Source: an uncultured Cytophagales bacterium (GTDB lineage Bacteria; Bacteroidota; Bacteroidia; Cytophagales; Cyclobacteriaceae). From it: 64,000 nucleotides of DNA. The stretch covers positions 460,304 to 524,303 of the forward strand of contig CAJXNP010000001.1 in assembly GCA_913057175.1 (NCBI GenBank). The letters are read 5' to 3'. The position numbers and the translations under genes are program-made. The first letter of the stretch is position 1, and the number at the start of each line of letters is the position of its first letter. Positions 1 through 8,482 of this stretch are shown here, piece by piece. Below the pieces are notes generated by a model that was not told the origin of the DNA, ran no database searches, and saw nothing but the letters and a program-made list of their open reading frames with translations.

Positions 1-318
1 TTGGTTGATTTTGGAGGAGATTGGCAGTTTGAAGGAAGCATTGTGGGCTATAGCACTAATCCATTGGCTGCCAGAGCCGGCGGAAGCGAAAGTTTTGAGG
101 ATGCAGATGTATCAGGACAGGAGCGTCTGCAAATCACCGTAAGTGTGTCCTTCATTAATTTATATGACGAAACAAAAGATTTTAACAGGTCATTTTCATT
201 TTACAGGGATTACGATCCACAACGTGAACCCTTGACAAGCAATGAACAGGAATTTGTGGATGAAATTTTAGAACAAATAGTATTAGATATTTTTAACGCA
301 ACAGCTTCAGACTGGTAA
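1..318 (+). CDS. LptE-like LPS-assembly lipoprotein, C-terminal part
   Basis: This is the 3' end of a gene cut by the window edge; the true start lies outside. The 105 visible residues carry the pattern of the Bacteroidota LptE-like family: a turn with small residues, then alternating beta strands (LQITVSVSF), an aromatic strand (FSFYRDYD), and a C-terminal helix with the family-like end EILEQIVLDIFNATASDW. In this family the protein is an outer-membrane lipoprotein that plugs the LptD barrel during LPS export. The signal peptide and lipobox are not visible here. It runs straight into a TPR-like gene and secG on the same strand, an arrangement that suggests one envelope and secretion operon. 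The family call is from recognition of the tail only. Confidence 0.7.
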   Translation: MVDFGGDWQFEGSIVGYSTNPLAARAGGSESFEDADVSGQERLQITVSVSFINLYDETKDFNRSFSFYRDYDPQREPLTSNEQEFVDEILEQIVLDIFNATASDW

Positions 319-329
319 AAGAAATAATT

Positions 330-1295
330 GTGACTAAGAAAGAACTAAGCGATCTAATAGAAAATCTTGAAAACGGCAATTCAGTTGATTTAAACAATCT
401 GGAATCGCTTATCCGGGAATACCCCTACTTCCAAACCTTACACATTCTCTCCGCCAAAATTGCTTCGGATCTCGACAACGAAAATAAAAATGAGTTGATC
501 GGAAGAGCGGCCATCCATACATCCGACAGGGGAAATCTTAAGAACCTTATTGAAAACAATTTGGTTATTCCCAAAAAAGATCCGGTCGAATCTGCAAAAG
601 AAGAACCTCAGGAGGAAATAAAAGAACCAGAAAAGACTGATGCGAAGGAGGAACCTGAACAAATAACGGCAGAGCTCCCAGCAGCCGAAGATGAACCTGC
701 TGACGAGATCATTGCAGAAAATACTGACCCCAAGTCCAGCCAGGGCAGCAGCGGGTTATTCCAGGAAGTAATGCAAAATCTGGAAACTCTAAAATCACTG
801 CGGAAAAAGTACGAGTTTCTCGAGGAAATAGTGGAGGACACCAATCCAGAAAAAGAGGACTCAAACGAAAAGGATAAATCTGAAAAAAGTCGGAAGCCGA
901 AAAAGAAAGAAAAGAAAAAAGCAACCAAATCGGTCATTTCAGAAGAAAAATCAGACAAGGACACAGAGTCTGGCAAAACACTTCTCAGTTCTTACGAGGA
1001 AGTTCCATTTAAGAAAATTGATCTTAATGAACAAAGTTTACTGATTGAAAGTTTTATAAAAAAAGAATCAGAGTTCAGCAATAAAAAACCTAAACTTGAC
1101 TCAGAAAACAAAAAGGACCTTTCTCAACCAAGCACAACAATCAAAGATGATCTGATCAGCGAAAATCTTGCAGAAATAATGGTTGGACAAGGTAAAAGGG
1201 AAAAGGCAATAGACATTTATAAGAAATTAATTTGGAAATTTCCTCAAAAAAAGTCGTACTTTGCATCCCGAATTGAAGAAATAACAAATAATTAA
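330..1295 (+). CDS. Acidic/lysine-rich TPR-like protein of unknown function
   Basis: The protein has 321 residues and starts at GTG, 11 nt after the lptE-like stop. The N-terminal ~80 residues look like a helical-hairpin domain (LESLIREYPYFQTLHILSAK). The middle (~85-260) is a low-complexity Glu/Lys/Pro/Ser linker, probably disordered. The last ~50 residues resemble a tetratricopeptide unit (LAEIMVGQGKREKAIDIYKK). There is no signal peptide or membrane segment, so it is probably cytoplasmic. It sits 2 nt upstream of secG, so it is probably co-transcribed with it and with the lptE-like gene; a link to envelope assembly is inference from position alone. The charged linker creates long antisense open frames that are not genes. 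Confidence 0.75.
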   Translation: MTKKELSDLIENLENGNSVDLNNLESLIREYPYFQTLHILSAKIASDLDNENKNELIGRAAIHTSDRGNLKNLIENNLVIPKKDPVESAKEEPQEEIKEPEKTDAKEEPEQITAELPAAEDEPADEIIAENTDPKSSQGSSGLFQEVMQNLETLKSLRKKYEFLEEIVEDTNPEKEDSNEKDKSEKSRKPKKKEKKKATKSVISEEKSDKDTESGKTLLSSYEEVPFKKIDLNEQSLLIESFIKKESEFSNKKPKLDSENKKDLSQPSTTIKDDLISENLAEIMVGQGKREKAIDIYKKLIWKFPQKKSYFASRIEEITNN

Positions 1296-1297
1296 AT

Positions 1298-1714
1298 ATG
1301 TTGACGTTTTTAATCGTGTTGGTAATCATAGCAGCTGTGCTGTTGGTATTAGTGGTGTTGGCGCAAAACCCAAAAGGTGGTGGATTATCCAGCCAGTTTG
1401 GAGGTTCAGGAACAAGCCAGATCATGGGTGTTCAGAGAACAGGAGATTTTCTTGAAAAATTGACCTGGGGACTTTCAATCGCAATTGTAGTAATCTGCAT
1501 GTCTTCATTTATCTTCATTCCACGCGGAGAACAGCGACAAGGGTTGACTACTCCTGCAATGGAAAAAGCAACAGATCAGCCAATCATGAATAACAATCTG
1601 GATGACACTCCGCTTGGTATTGAGGGAGCCGAAGAAACAGAAATGGAAATCGAGTCGGACGAAAATGGCTTGGATGGTTTGGAAGGCTTGACCGATGAGA
1701 ATGACGAGGAGTAA
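1298..1714 (+). CDS. secG: Preprotein translocase subunit SecG
   Basis: SecG is the small accessory subunit of the SecYEG inner-membrane translocon and assists SecA-driven export. The 138-residue product has the family layout: a first membrane helix (~2-23), the conserved cytoplasmic loop QNPKGGGLSSQFGG, a following stretch matching the family (GTSQIMGVQRTGDFLEKLTW), and a second membrane helix (~55-74). After residue ~80 there is a long acidic Asp/Glu-rich tail, longer than in proteobacterial SecG but frequent in Bacteroidota. The ATG lies 2 nt after the upstream TPR-like gene, which argues for translational coupling. Identity is secure from the loop motif and topology. Confidence 0.93.
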   Translation: MLTFLIVLVIIAAVLLVLVVLAQNPKGGGLSSQFGGSGTSQIMGVQRTGDFLEKLTWGLSIAIVVICMSSFIFIPRGEQRQGLTTPAMEKATDQPIMNNNLDDTPLGIEGAEETEMEIESDENGLDGLEGLTDENDEE

Positions 1715-1720
1715 GTTCTG

Positions 1721-1756
1721 GTTGTAGGTTGCCAGTTACCTGTTGCGGGTTGTAGC
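1721..1756. repeat. GTTGCGGGTTG-type degenerate repeat, left copy
   Basis: A short stretch of imperfect repeats of the words GGTTGC, AGTTACC and GTTGCGGGTTG lies just downstream of secG. The complementary words recur at 2222-2330 on the other side of the four-helix-bundle gene and again near 11.6 kb, so this is one member of a dispersed low-complexity repeat family. Confidence 0.55.
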
Positions 1757-1777
1757 TTTGAGCCATGTTTTTGAATA

Positions 1778-2152
1778 CTATGACCTCCAGTTTCTTATCA
1801 CATATTCGATAAAATTGTGAATTTTTCCACCCAATAGATTATACTCCTCAAGCATTTCAGATATAGATGTACCAAACTGGGGATAAAGAATTTTTAATTT
1901 CTCTAAGTGATTGATGGTTTCATCATTACTTGAATGAGCATAAGTAAGAAATTTAGCAAATTCATTTTTATATCTTCTTCGTCCATAACCTTCTACAATA
2001 TTAGAATTTATGGAATCGGAGGATCGACGCAATTGATTTCCTAATTCAAATAACTCATGTTTAGGAAGTTTTAAAGAAAATTGATGAGTTTGGATAAACA
2101 ATTGAAAGGACATTTTATATATATCAAGATCTCGATATGATTTAGCGGTCAT
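1778..2152 (-). CDS. Four-helix-bundle protein (S23 / 23S rRNA-intervening-sequence family)
   Basis: The 124-residue product matches the S23 family: an N-terminal YRDLDIYKMSFQL helix, the hallmark LGNQLRRSSDSINSNIVEG stretch (~42-60), a GYGRRRYKNEFAKFLTYA helix and a C-terminal helix. Members were first described inside intervening sequences of 23S rRNA genes. The fold is shared with the Avd accessory protein of diversity-generating retroelements, but no reverse transcriptase is present here. In Bacteroidota these genes usually stand alone between chromosomal genes, as here, with no operon partner. It is flanked on both sides by degenerate GTTGCGGGTTG-type repeats, which may mark it as a small mobile unit. 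Its biochemical role is not established. Confidence 0.85.
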   Translation of the reverse strand: MTAKSYRDLDIYKMSFQLFIQTHQFSLKLPKHELFELGNQLRRSSDSINSNIVEGYGRRRYKNEFAKFLTYAHSSNDETINHLEKLKILYPQFGTSISEMLEEYNLLGGKIHNFIEYVIRNWRS

Positions 2153-2221
2153 ATTTTAAAAAATTTTTTCCCTATTTAAAAAGAATTATTCTTTAGCCTA
2201 AATGGCATTTCTGAACAATCT

Positions 2222-2330
2222 CAACAACTCGCAACTGGCAACCCGAAACCGACAACTCACAACGGGTAACCCGAAACTGGTAACTGGCAACCCGAAACCG
2301 GCAACCGACAACTCGTAACCCGACAACCCA
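2222..2330. repeat. CAACCCGAAAC-type quasi-periodic repeat array
   Basis: About 110 nt of degenerate units built on CAACTCGCAACTGG and CAACCCGAAACCGG words, with a period near 10-22 nt. It is the complement-type partner of the words at 1721-1756 and lies between the start of the four-helix-bundle gene and the end of the GH15 gene. It contains no open frame of its own. Confidence 0.6.
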
Positions 2331-2334
2331 CCTC

Positions 2335-4131
2335 CTACTTTTCAAAATTAAAAAAGACAGGATGATCGAGCTTTTTAGATATGCGATAAGCTGCGTTCAT
2401 CAAACCTACATGGCTATATGCCTGAGGAAAATTACCCCACTGACTACCATTCACCGAATCAACATCCTCGCTCAGAAGACCCAAATGATTGCTGAATTTC
2501 ATCAGGCTTTCAAAATTTTCAATAGCCTCATCCACTCTTCCAACACAGGCAAGCGCCTCTACATACCAAAAGGCACAAATTAAAAATGTAGTTTCAGGCT
2601 TTCCGAAATCATCCTCGTGCTTGTACCTGTAAAACAACCCCTCAGGAGTTTTTAATTCTTTTTCATGCGCAATCAAATGCTCTTTCGCTCTTTCCGAATC
2701 CGGATCGAGGTAGCGCATCAGTATCAGCTGAAGGGAGCTGGCATCAAGGTTCTTTGACCCAACCGCTTGTGTATAAGCTTTCAACTCATTGTCATAGGCG
2801 CTTTCAAGCTTCTCAGAAGCAAAATTCTTCAATTCCCTGGCCAAATGGGCCATTTTCTCATTTTTCTTGTATTTGGCAATCTCCAGAGCTGCGCTGGCTC
2901 CAGCCCAGTGGAATAGGTATGTATATGAATGAAACTGGGCAAAGTCGCGGAATTCCCATAACCCGGCGTCGGGCTCATTCATGGTCTTGCTTATTTTCTC
3001 GAGCGTATCATAGATCATCTTGTCCAGGGATGACCTTTCTCCAACGATAAATCGATTGTCAACAAACAAAGGCAACATCGAGATCAGCACCTGTCCGTAG
3101 ACATCATTTTGGATATGTGTATAAGCGTCATTTCCGATCCTAACAGGGCCATTTCCGAGATATCCCTCCAGGTCCGTGATATGTTCTTCGATTTTCGATT
3201 CCCCAGTAATTTTATACAGTGGCTGAATTCTTCCATTAATGGAGCTGTAGATATTGGTGATGTAGTTAAAATACTTCTCCATCTCTTCAAAGTGACCGAT
3301 GTTGTTAAAAGCAGTCAGGATATAATAGGTGTCGCGCATCCAGCAATATCGGTAGTCCCAGCACCGACCACTCCCGGGCGCTTCTGGCAGGCTGGTGGTA
3401 GTCGCAGCAATGATTGCTCCCGTATCTTCAAACTGATGAATTTTTAAAGCAAGCGCAGATCTGATCACCTGCTTCTGATAGAATTTGCTAATACTCGTAC
3501 TTTTCACCCATCGGTGCCAATACCTTGTGGTTTGTCTGAGAAATTCTTCACAGGTGCTTTCCAGTGGCGCCTCGAGCGGGCCTCCAAATGTGAGTACCAG
3601 GTATTTTGCCTCATTCAGTAAGACGGGTAATTCCGAATTGATATACGTCAAAGAGATGTTGGTAGTCAAACGAACCATTTTCTCCAATCCGAGAAATTCA
3701 ATGTGGTTAGAGCCATAAGATATTTTTGGTCGGACCTTCCCATAATCTCCAACCGGATCACATTTCACCCGAATTCTTGGAGATCCTGACAAAGGTTCGA
3801 TCTTACGGATAAGCATCAAAGGACGAAAATATCGTTCATAGTTCATGAATCGAGGAGCAAAATCAGTTACTCGATATCGTCCATCAGAACTTTCAATTTC
3901 CGTGCAAAGTATATTGGTATTTTCAATGTAGTACTGATCTGAAAAATATTCCGACTCAAAAGGTTTGATAGAAAACTCTCCTCCTTTTTTCGAATCAAGC
4001 AAGCTTCCGAATATAAAACTACTATCAAATCTTGGCCAGCATTGCCAAACTACATTGGTAGATTTATCAATTCCAGCCAAAAATGCGCAATTGCCAACGA
4101 TGCCAAAATTGTACGTATGTTTCTTCATCAA
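2335..4131 (-). CDS. Glycoside hydrolase family 15 protein (glucoamylase/trehalase-like)
   Basis: The 598-residue protein has the bacterial GH15 layout: an N-terminal beta-sandwich (~1-210, starting NFGIVGNCAFLAGID), then the (alpha/alpha)6 barrel opening with SGRCWDYRYCWMRDTYY (~255-271). Near the C-terminus, GLLSEDVDS followed by GNFPQAYSHVGLMNA fits the region carrying a catalytic Glu. No signal peptide is seen, so it is likely cytoplasmic. It would hydrolyse alpha-glucosidic bonds in glucans, maltodextrins or trehalose; the exact substrate is not readable. It is monocistronic. The double Met at the start leaves one residue of ambiguity. Confidence 0.88.
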   Translation of the reverse strand: MMKKHTYNFGIVGNCAFLAGIDKSTNVVWQCWPRFDSSFIFGSLLDSKKGGEFSIKPFESEYFSDQYYIENTNILCTEIESSDGRYRVTDFAPRFMNYERYFRPLMLIRKIEPLSGSPRIRVKCDPVGDYGKVRPKISYGSNHIEFLGLEKMVRLTTNISLTYINSELPVLLNEAKYLVLTFGGPLEAPLESTCEEFLRQTTRYWHRWVKSTSISKFYQKQVIRSALALKIHQFEDTGAIIAATTTSLPEAPGSGRCWDYRYCWMRDTYYILTAFNNIGHFEEMEKYFNYITNIYSSINGRIQPLYKITGESKIEEHITDLEGYLGNGPVRIGNDAYTHIQNDVYGQVLISMLPLFVDNRFIVGERSSLDKMIYDTLEKISKTMNEPDAGLWEFRDFAQFHSYTYLFHWAGASAALEIAKYKKNEKMAHLARELKNFASEKLESAYDNELKAYTQAVGSKNLDASSLQLILMRYLDPDSERAKEHLIAHEKELKTPEGLFYRYKHEDDFGKPETTFLICAFWYVEALACVGRVDEAIENFESLMKFSNHLGLLSEDVDSVNGSQWGNFPQAYSHVGLMNAAYRISKKLDHPVFFNFEK

Positions 4132-4205
4132 TAATCCGTTGAAAGACTTAAAAATAAATTTTTAATTTTATAAGCAATTAAAGAATTATTTGGAAAAATA
4201 ATAAA

Positions 4206-4250
4206 AAAAATCGGTCATTAAAGTCTCTTTGACAAAAATGACCGATTTTT
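4206..4250 (-). terminator. Rho-independent terminator of the M48 gene
   Basis: Inverted repeat with 14-nt arms (AAAAATCGGTCATT and AATGACCGATTTTT) around a 17-nt loop. Read on the minus strand it follows the M48 stop codon by ~20 nt and ends in a run of T. The symmetric A/T tails could also act on plus-strand transcripts. Confidence 0.8.
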
Positions 4251-4268
4251 ATTGAATGCGCTTAAAGA

Positions 4269-5072
4269 TTAATTCGATTGCTGGTAATATTTCAAAGCTT
4301 CGGGAATTGCTTCGTTTAATTGCTGTATTCGCGTTTCATGCGCAGGGTGAGTGGACATAAACTCAGGAGGTGCTCCTCCACCACTTTGCTCACTCATTCT
4401 CTTCCAGAATTCGGGCGCTTCGCGGGGATCATATCCGGCCATTGCCATAAATATTAATCCCATTTTATCGGCCTCAGATTCATGCAAGCGGCTGAATGGC
4501 AACATTCCTCCCACATTGGTGGTAACACCATAGGCTGTTTCATAGATCTGTTGAGTAGCAGCAGGTTTTTCAGCAATGGCCACACTTAAAGCCGAAAACC
4601 CCAATTGCTGTACCATACCCTGGCTCATTCGCTCACCGCCATGATTCGCTATGGCATGAGCAACTTCATGTCCCATTACGACAGCAACACCAGTTTCGTT
4701 CTGACAAATAGGAAGTATCCCGGTATAAAAAACAACCTTACCTCCAGGCATACACCAGGCATTTACAATGTCTTCGTCGATGACATTAAATTCCCACTTG
4801 TATCCTTTCAATTCATCGGACATGCCCTTTTCTGCCATGAATTCCTCCACTGCTTTCTGGATGCTCTTTCCAACTGTCTTCACCATATTGACCTGGCTTT
4901 GGTCAGTTGCAAGTTTACTGCTGTCAAGTACCGATTGATAACTTTGAAAACTCATGGGAAATATCTCATCATTTGATATGAGGGAGAGTTGCTTCCTTCC
5001 TGTTACAGGGACAGTATTGCAGGCTGAAAACATAAATATTACCAAAATGATAAATGCAAAATTTTTATTCAT
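4269..5072 (-). CDS. M48-family metalloprotease, lipoprotein (LoiP/BepA-like)
   Basis: A zinc-dependent endopeptidase of envelope quality control. The 267-residue product begins with a lipoprotein signal peptide whose lipobox FSAC places the lipidated Cys at residue 18, followed by the VPVTGRKQLSL segment typical of exported M48 proteases. The zinc-binding HEVAH helix is at residues 135-139 and the distal Glu is in LHESEADKMG (~197-204). Length and architecture match the short LoiP/YcaL type without a TPR tail. It is expected in the periplasm, attached to a membrane. It is a single gene with its own terminator downstream. Confidence 0.92.
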   Translation of the reverse strand: MNKNFAFIILVIFMFSACNTVPVTGRKQLSLISNDEIFPMSFQSYQSVLDSSKLATDQSQVNMVKTVGKSIQKAVEEFMAEKGMSDELKGYKWEFNVIDEDIVNAWCMPGGKVVFYTGILPICQNETGVAVVMGHEVAHAIANHGGERMSQGMVQQLGFSALSVAIAEKPAATQQIYETAYGVTTNVGGMLPFSRLHESEADKMGLIFMAMAGYDPREAPEFWKRMSEQSGGGAPPEFMSTHPAHETRIQQLNEAIPEALKYYQQSN

Positions 5073-5287
5073 CTCTATTAAATTTTTAAGGATATACGAA
5101 TTCTAAAATTAGAGGATAAATTTCTATGCTGTGATTAATAAAAATTATCAAAAATAATACCGTGAAATACCCAGGTACCTTTCTTGTCTTAATAATAGAT
5201 GTAATATTAAAATATTGCATCTTAAATGAATAAATTATCCATTCCTTTTAATTAATGTTTTACAAATTTTAATTTCGTCGCTTAATT

Positions 5288-5295
5288 TACGTTTG
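5288..5295 (+). promoter_or_regulatory. Candidate Bacteroidota -7 box (TACGTTTG) before the FAH gene
   Basis: TACGTTTG matches the Bacteroidota -7 consensus TAnnTTTG and lies 77 nt before the FAH-family start codon. A matching -33 TTTG at the usual spacing is not clear. The remainder of the gap 5073-5372 is AT-rich and shows nothing else. Confidence 0.3.
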
Positions 5296-5372
5296 CCAGG
5301 TAACACAATCGGCTGAAACACTACGAATCCGACAATAATCGGACTCGGACACAAAACTAAAATGAAACACAC

Positions 5373-5984
5373 ATGAAGATTATCGGTGTCGGGAGAAATT
5401 ATGTCGAGCACGCCAAAGAGCTAGGTAATGAAGTACCGGAAGAGCCACTCATCTTCCTGAAACCAGATACCTCGTTAATCAGGAACAACCAGCCCTTTTA
5501 CTATCCGGATTTTTCAAAAGACGTCCATTTTGAGTGTGAAATAATTTACCGCATAAGCCGGGAAGGGAAATATGTCAAAGAAGAATTTGCTCACAAATAT
5601 TACGATGCTATTGGTATTGGAATAGATTTTACCGCCCGGGACATTCAGCAGAAAGCGAAGGAAAAAGGACTCCCCTGGACATTGGCAAAAGGATTCAATG
5701 GCTCAGCTCCCGTCTCGGAATTTGTTGACAAATCTCATTTTACGGATTTGAAAAACCTGGATTTTAGTTTAAAAATAAATGGAGAACCGCGTCAGAATGG
5801 CAATACGAGTTTAATGATTTTTACCATTGATCATTTAATCTCATTCGTTTCACGGTATATCACATTAAGAAAAGGAGATATTATATTTTCGGGCACACCA
5901 AAGGGTGTTGGTCCGGTAAAGATTGGAGATAAATTAGAGGCATTTATAGAAAATGAAAAATTGTTGGATGTTGAAGTTAAGTAG
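5373..5984 (+). CDS. Fumarylacetoacetate hydrolase (FAH) family protein
   Basis: A 203-residue single-domain member of the FAH superfamily, whose members hydrolyse or decarboxylate 2-oxo acids using a divalent metal. The start MKIIGVGRNYVEHAKELG and the PLIFLKPDTSLI motif are characteristic. Metal-ligand candidates are Glu54 and Glu56 in HFECE and Asp85 in GIGIDFTARD. KGFNGSAP and the C-terminal FSGTPKGVGPV complete the pattern. Short cytoplasmic members include acylpyruvases (FAHD1-type) and oxaloacetate decarboxylases; the substrate cannot be chosen from sequence. The M23 peptidase gene begins inside its last codons. Confidence 0.88.
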   Translation: MKIIGVGRNYVEHAKELGNEVPEEPLIFLKPDTSLIRNNQPFYYPDFSKDVHFECEIIYRISREGKYVKEEFAHKYYDAIGIGIDFTARDIQQKAKEKGLPWTLAKGFNGSAPVSEFVDKSHFTDLKNLDFSLKINGEPRQNGNTSLMIFTIDHLISFVSRYITLRKGDIIFSGTPKGVGPVKIGDKLEAFIENEKLLDVEVK

Positions 5985-7860
5985 TGTTTTATTCATTTTT
6001 CTTGTTTTTTCTCAATTGGCTTTCGGTCAGGAAGACCAATACCTGTTCCCGATCAATCCCAACCAGCAAAACTATCTGGCGGGGACTATGGGTGAGTTAC
6101 GGGGAAGTCATTTTCACGGAGGAATTGATATCAAAACCGGGGGTGTGACAGGTCTGCCTGTTTATTCCACAAATGACGGCTATATCAGCCGCATCAAGGT
6201 CTCACCGGTGGGGTATGGAAACGCCCTTTACATTTACCATCCAAAGGACGGTACTACATCTGTTTATGGCCACCTTGACAAATTTGAAGGAAGAATTGCG
6301 GATTATGTTCTTAAAGAGCAATACAAAAGAAAATCATTTGACATAGACTTGAATTTATCGTCCACTCTGTTTCCTGTTCACAAGGGCGACCTGATTGCCT
6401 ACTCGGGAAATACGGGAGGATCTTCAGGCCCTCACTTGCATTTCGAGATCAGGGACAATGCCCAGCGACCATTGAATCCATTGCATTACAACTTCAGTGA
6501 AGTTAAGGATAACATTGCCCCCTATCCACAATTATTTGCACTTCGGGCACTCAACCAGCAATCACGGGTAGATGACCAGTATCAGACAGTCCAGTATTCC
6601 CTGAGAAGAAGTGGATCTGACTATTACGGTATCTCCAAACCGGAGGTATGGGGAGAGATTGGCTTGATGATCATGGGCTATGATCTTTTAAATGGGGTCC
6701 CCAACCGCAATGGAATCCCTCATATCACAACAAAGCTGGACGGACATGTGGTTTCAGAAATCGAGATCAACCAGGTCCCGTTCTCTCACAACCGGGAAAT
6801 ACTGGTTTTCAGAGATTATGACCTAAAGAAAAATTCCAACCGAAGCTTTCAGAAAGTCTACAAGGATGAAGGCATGACCATCGACGTCTATCGCCAATTA
6901 CTGAAAGGAGGGAAAATATGCATTGATGATACACTGGAACATGAAATAGAAATTGAGTTAGAAGATGCATATAAAAATAAGTCCGTTATTCACCTTACGG
7001 TGGTTGGTAAAAAGCCTCCTCAAAACCTGACTGTTTTGGAAAAGAATTTCAGACCATTCGGCCAAAAGGTAGATAATAATACCCTTGTATTTATGGGCAA
7101 AAAGGAAAAGACCAATGGGCTTATTTCTGAGATTTATGCCAACCGTATGAAGTACGAGCTATTGCCCTCTTACTATGTTAATGATTATGCCATTTATCAT
7201 TGGGACTTGAGAAAAGGACTTCCCGACTCCATCAACGTATGTCACGAATATATTTTTCCAGAGCTGGATATCATGATCCCTTCAGGTAAGGACTTTAATT
7301 TCTTCACAGATTTTATGGATATCAGCTTTAGGAAATACACCCTGTTTGATACCCTTTTCCTGCAGGTAAACTATGAAGGAGAAATGTATGAGGATAAAGA
7401 GCTGTTTCTGATTGGTAATGAAGACATTCCTCTCAGATCTTCATTTACAGCGAAGGTAAAGCCCAAAAAAGAATATAAAAACAGAGACAAAGTCGCAGCC
7501 TACTGGACATCCAACATGAAATACTTCTCCTACGAAGGAGGTGGCTGGGAAGGTGATAAGTTTGAGTTCAGATCCCGCACATTTGGAACATTCACCTTAT
7601 TGGAAGACACTGTTCCTCCTACCCTGAAAATCTATCAGCAAAATCAGAATAAGATTTCCTGCAGAATAAATGACGACCTTTCGGGAATAAAGGACTATAA
7701 AGTAACGGTTAATGGCGAGTGGGTATTGATGCAGTACGATGCTAAAAACAACTATATTTCTTCCGAAAAACTGGACAATGACAAACCATTTTCCGGGGAA
7801 ATGGTTATCACCATTACCGACAATGCAAACAATACCAAAGTTTACAAATCAAACATTTAA
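5953..7860 (+). CDS. M23-family (LytM-type) metallopeptidase, exported
   Basis: The 635-residue product has a signal peptide followed by an M23 domain with both metal motifs: HFHGGID (His55 and Asp59) and HLHFEIR (His161-x-His163). M23 enzymes cut peptidoglycan cross-links or glycine-rich peptides. Roughly 430 further residues, beta-rich, follow and have no recognised family; such tails occur in Bacteroidota members. The frame opens at 5953 (ATG), but a second ATG at 5968 gives a cleaner signal peptide beginning MLKLSSVLFIFLVF and may be the true start. Either start lies inside the end of the FAH gene, so the two are probably translationally coupled. Confidence 0.88.
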   Translation: MKNCWMLKLSSVLFIFLVFSQLAFGQEDQYLFPINPNQQNYLAGTMGELRGSHFHGGIDIKTGGVTGLPVYSTNDGYISRIKVSPVGYGNALYIYHPKDGTTSVYGHLDKFEGRIADYVLKEQYKRKSFDIDLNLSSTLFPVHKGDLIAYSGNTGGSSGPHLHFEIRDNAQRPLNPLHYNFSEVKDNIAPYPQLFALRALNQQSRVDDQYQTVQYSLRRSGSDYYGISKPEVWGEIGLMIMGYDLLNGVPNRNGIPHITTKLDGHVVSEIEINQVPFSHNREILVFRDYDLKKNSNRSFQKVYKDEGMTIDVYRQLLKGGKICIDDTLEHEIEIELEDAYKNKSVIHLTVVGKKPPQNLTVLEKNFRPFGQKVDNNTLVFMGKKEKTNGLISEIYANRMKYELLPSYYVNDYAIYHWDLRKGLPDSINVCHEYIFPELDIMIPSGKDFNFFTDFMDISFRKYTLFDTLFLQVNYEGEMYEDKELFLIGNEDIPLRSSFTAKVKPKKEYKNRDKVAAYWTSNMKYFSYEGGGWEGDKFEFRSRTFGTFTLLEDTVPPTLKIYQQNQNKISCRINDDLSGIKDYKVTVNGEWVLMQYDAKNNYISSEKLDNDKPFSGEMVITITDNANNTKVYKSNI

Positions 7861-7870
7861 TTAAGGTACT

Positions 7871-8323
7871 ATGAAATTAAAGATTGGCGACCAGGTTCCT
7901 GATTTTGAAGCAAAGGATCAAAATGGCAATTTGATCAAATTATCTGATTACAAAGGAAAAAAGATCGTTCTCTTTTTTTATCCGAAAGATGATACACCCG
8001 GCTGTACTGCGGAAGCGTGTAACCTTAGAGATAACTATTCTGCTCTTCAAAGCAAAGGTTACGAGGTCATTGGTGTAAGCTCGGATGACGAAAAATCGCA
8101 TCAAAAATTTATCTCCAAATTTGAACTCCCTTTTACACTCATCTCGGATCCGGACAAAAAAGTGCATGATATTTTCGGAACCTGGGGAGAAAAGTCAACT
8201 TTCGGAAGAAAGTACATGGGAACCATCCGAACGACATTCATCATCGATGGGGAAGGCAAAATCGAGGATGTCATCGAAAAGGTAGATACCAAGGAACATA
8301 CCTCTCAGATACTTTCTGATTAA
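7871..8323 (+). CDS. bcp: Thioredoxin-dependent thiol peroxidase (Bcp/PrxQ)
   Basis: A 150-residue peroxiredoxin that reduces hydrogen peroxide and alkyl hydroperoxides with electrons from thioredoxin, in the cytoplasm. The motif FFYPKDDTPGCTAEACNLRD contains the peroxidatic Cys45 and, five residues on, the resolving Cys50 that defines the PrxQ/Bcp class. The conserved Arg is in the GTIRTTFIID strand near the C-terminus. It lies 10 nt after the M23 peptidase on the same strand and could be read from the same transcript. No OxyR-like site is evident. Confidence 0.94.
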   Translation: MKLKIGDQVPDFEAKDQNGNLIKLSDYKGKKIVLFFYPKDDTPGCTAEACNLRDNYSALQSKGYEVIGVSSDDEKSHQKFISKFELPFTLISDPDKKVHDIFGTWGEKSTFGRKYMGTIRTTFIIDGEGKIEDVIEKVDTKEHTSQILSD

Positions 8324-8385
8324 CATTTTTAAGTGTGGGATGGCTTTTGGTGAAAACAATATAGCCTTCAACTAAATAAAGAAAA

Positions 8386-8463
8386 GCCCCAAAGGGGCGC
8401 TCTCAACAGCGTAGGGCAACGCCCTACGTTATTGATTTATTTCTAACACAGCCCCAAAGGGGC
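8386..8463. repeat. REP-like palindrome triplet, left of the IS200-like transposase
   Basis: Three perfect palindromes in 78 nt: GCCCC-AAA-GGGGC (8386-8398), CGTAGGGC-AAC-GCCCTACG (8410-8428), and GCCCC-AAA-GGGGC (8451-8463). The same order in mirror image follows the transposase at 8952-9030, so the gene sits inside a symmetrical set of hairpins. Confidence 0.8.
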
Positions 8464-8482
8464 GAAATCAACTAATATCAGG

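Noticed and set aside
438..976. Two long minus-strand frames opposite the TPR-like gene
   Set aside because: They mirror the Glu/Lys-rich linker of the plus-strand gene and have Phe/Ser-rich composition without any family.
1778..2152. Avd-like accessory gene of a diversity-generating retroelement
   Set aside because: The fold family is shared, but no reverse transcriptase, template repeat or variable repeat is near.
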